64,000 nt of DNA from assembly GCA_958298945.1 (NCBI GenBank), contig OY282608.1, forward strand, positions 16,531,933-16,595,932, given 5' to 3'. The stretch's first letter is position 1. Every line of letters begins with the position of its first letter. Of the stretch, positions 63,807-64,000 are shown in pieces. The notes under the pieces are model-generated. The model did not search any database and had not been told where the DNA came from. It saw nothing but the letters and a program-made list of their open reading frames with translations. The translations under genes were made by a program, and so were the position numbers. This DNA comes from Atherix ibis (taxonomy: Eukaryota; Arthropoda; Insecta; Diptera; Athericidae).

Positions 63807-64000
63807 AAACCAAAAAACCAACAAACCAACAAACCAACAAGCCAACAAGCCAACAAACCAACAAACAAACAAGCCAAAAAACCAACAAACCAACAAACTA
63901 AGTAACCAACAAGCCAACAAACCAACAAACCAACAAACCAACAAGCCAACAAGCCAACAAACCAACAAACCAATAAGCCAACAAACCAACAAACCAACAA
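63802..64000. repeat. Octamer array resumes after the retrotransposon
   Basis: Same ACAARCCA monomers in the same orientation as the main array, with the CTAAGTAACC variant near 63,898. It runs off the right edge. Confidence 0.97.

Noticed and set aside
1..64000. A previously undescribed multi-gene system
   Set aside because: Apart from one retrotransposon the window has no unique coding sequence; the novelty lies in satellite organisation, not in a gene system.

Overview
The window is eukaryotic satellite DNA carrying one LTR retrotransposon. Positions 1-58,525 and 63,802-64,000 form a single tandem array of an 8-bp monomer, + strand ACAARCCA (R = A or G; TTGTTGGT/TTGTTGGC on the - strand). 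The + strand is almost only A and C, with isolated G and rare T. No unique-sequence gene, RNA gene or CRISPR array is visible in the array. The very long open frames there arise because an 8-bp, stop-free monomer reads as the same octapeptide in all frames.

The array has higher-order structure built by repeated duplication. From left to right: 0-7 kb holds nested copies at offsets of about 5,378, 2,208, 1,376 and 832 bp. 7-12.8 kb is a mosaic, with a segment near 6.9-8.0 kb repeated at 9.6-10.8 kb. 12.8-33.1 kb is a higher-order repeat of about 6.83 kb (two copies), then a shortened copy of about 5.47 kb and a partial fourth. 33-39.9 kb is a mosaic. 39.9-43.9 kb is a 2,016-bp tandem duplication. 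43.9-49.3 kb is a mosaic. 49.3-56.5 kb is a tandem duplication of about 3.6 kb. 56.5-58.5 kb has long runs of the plain ACAAACCA monomer. Rare-variant landmarks (a GTAACCAAAAAG motif, an ACATGCGAAC module and an ACATGCCAAC module) punctuate the array. They separate a left sequence family (about 8-34 kb) from a right one (about 36-58 kb).

Positions 58,526-63,801 (- strand) are one Ty3/Gypsy-type (Metaviridae) retrotransposon. It has two 238-bp LTRs differing at 6 sites and a 9-bp terminal inverted repeat (TGTAATAAT...ATTATTACA). The target duplication is CCAAC, and removing one copy restores the exact 8-bp register of the array. A tRNA-Leu-type primer binding site abuts the 5' LTR. One long gag-pol frame encodes zinc knuckles, protease, reverse transcriptase, RNase H and integrase; no env or chromodomain is seen. 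The copy is damaged: the gag start ATG is followed directly by a stop, the gag N-terminus is one frame away from the rest, and the integrase catalytic core is one residue short (D,D34E instead of D,D35E). It probably cannot move on its own.

The AT-rich element, its Gag and integrase style and a TCAGT initiator-like motif suggest an arthropod or other invertebrate host, but this is inference and no species can be named. I found no convincing new protein-coding system. The unusual content is the array itself: its strand composition, two-state monomer patterning and multi-scale duplication.
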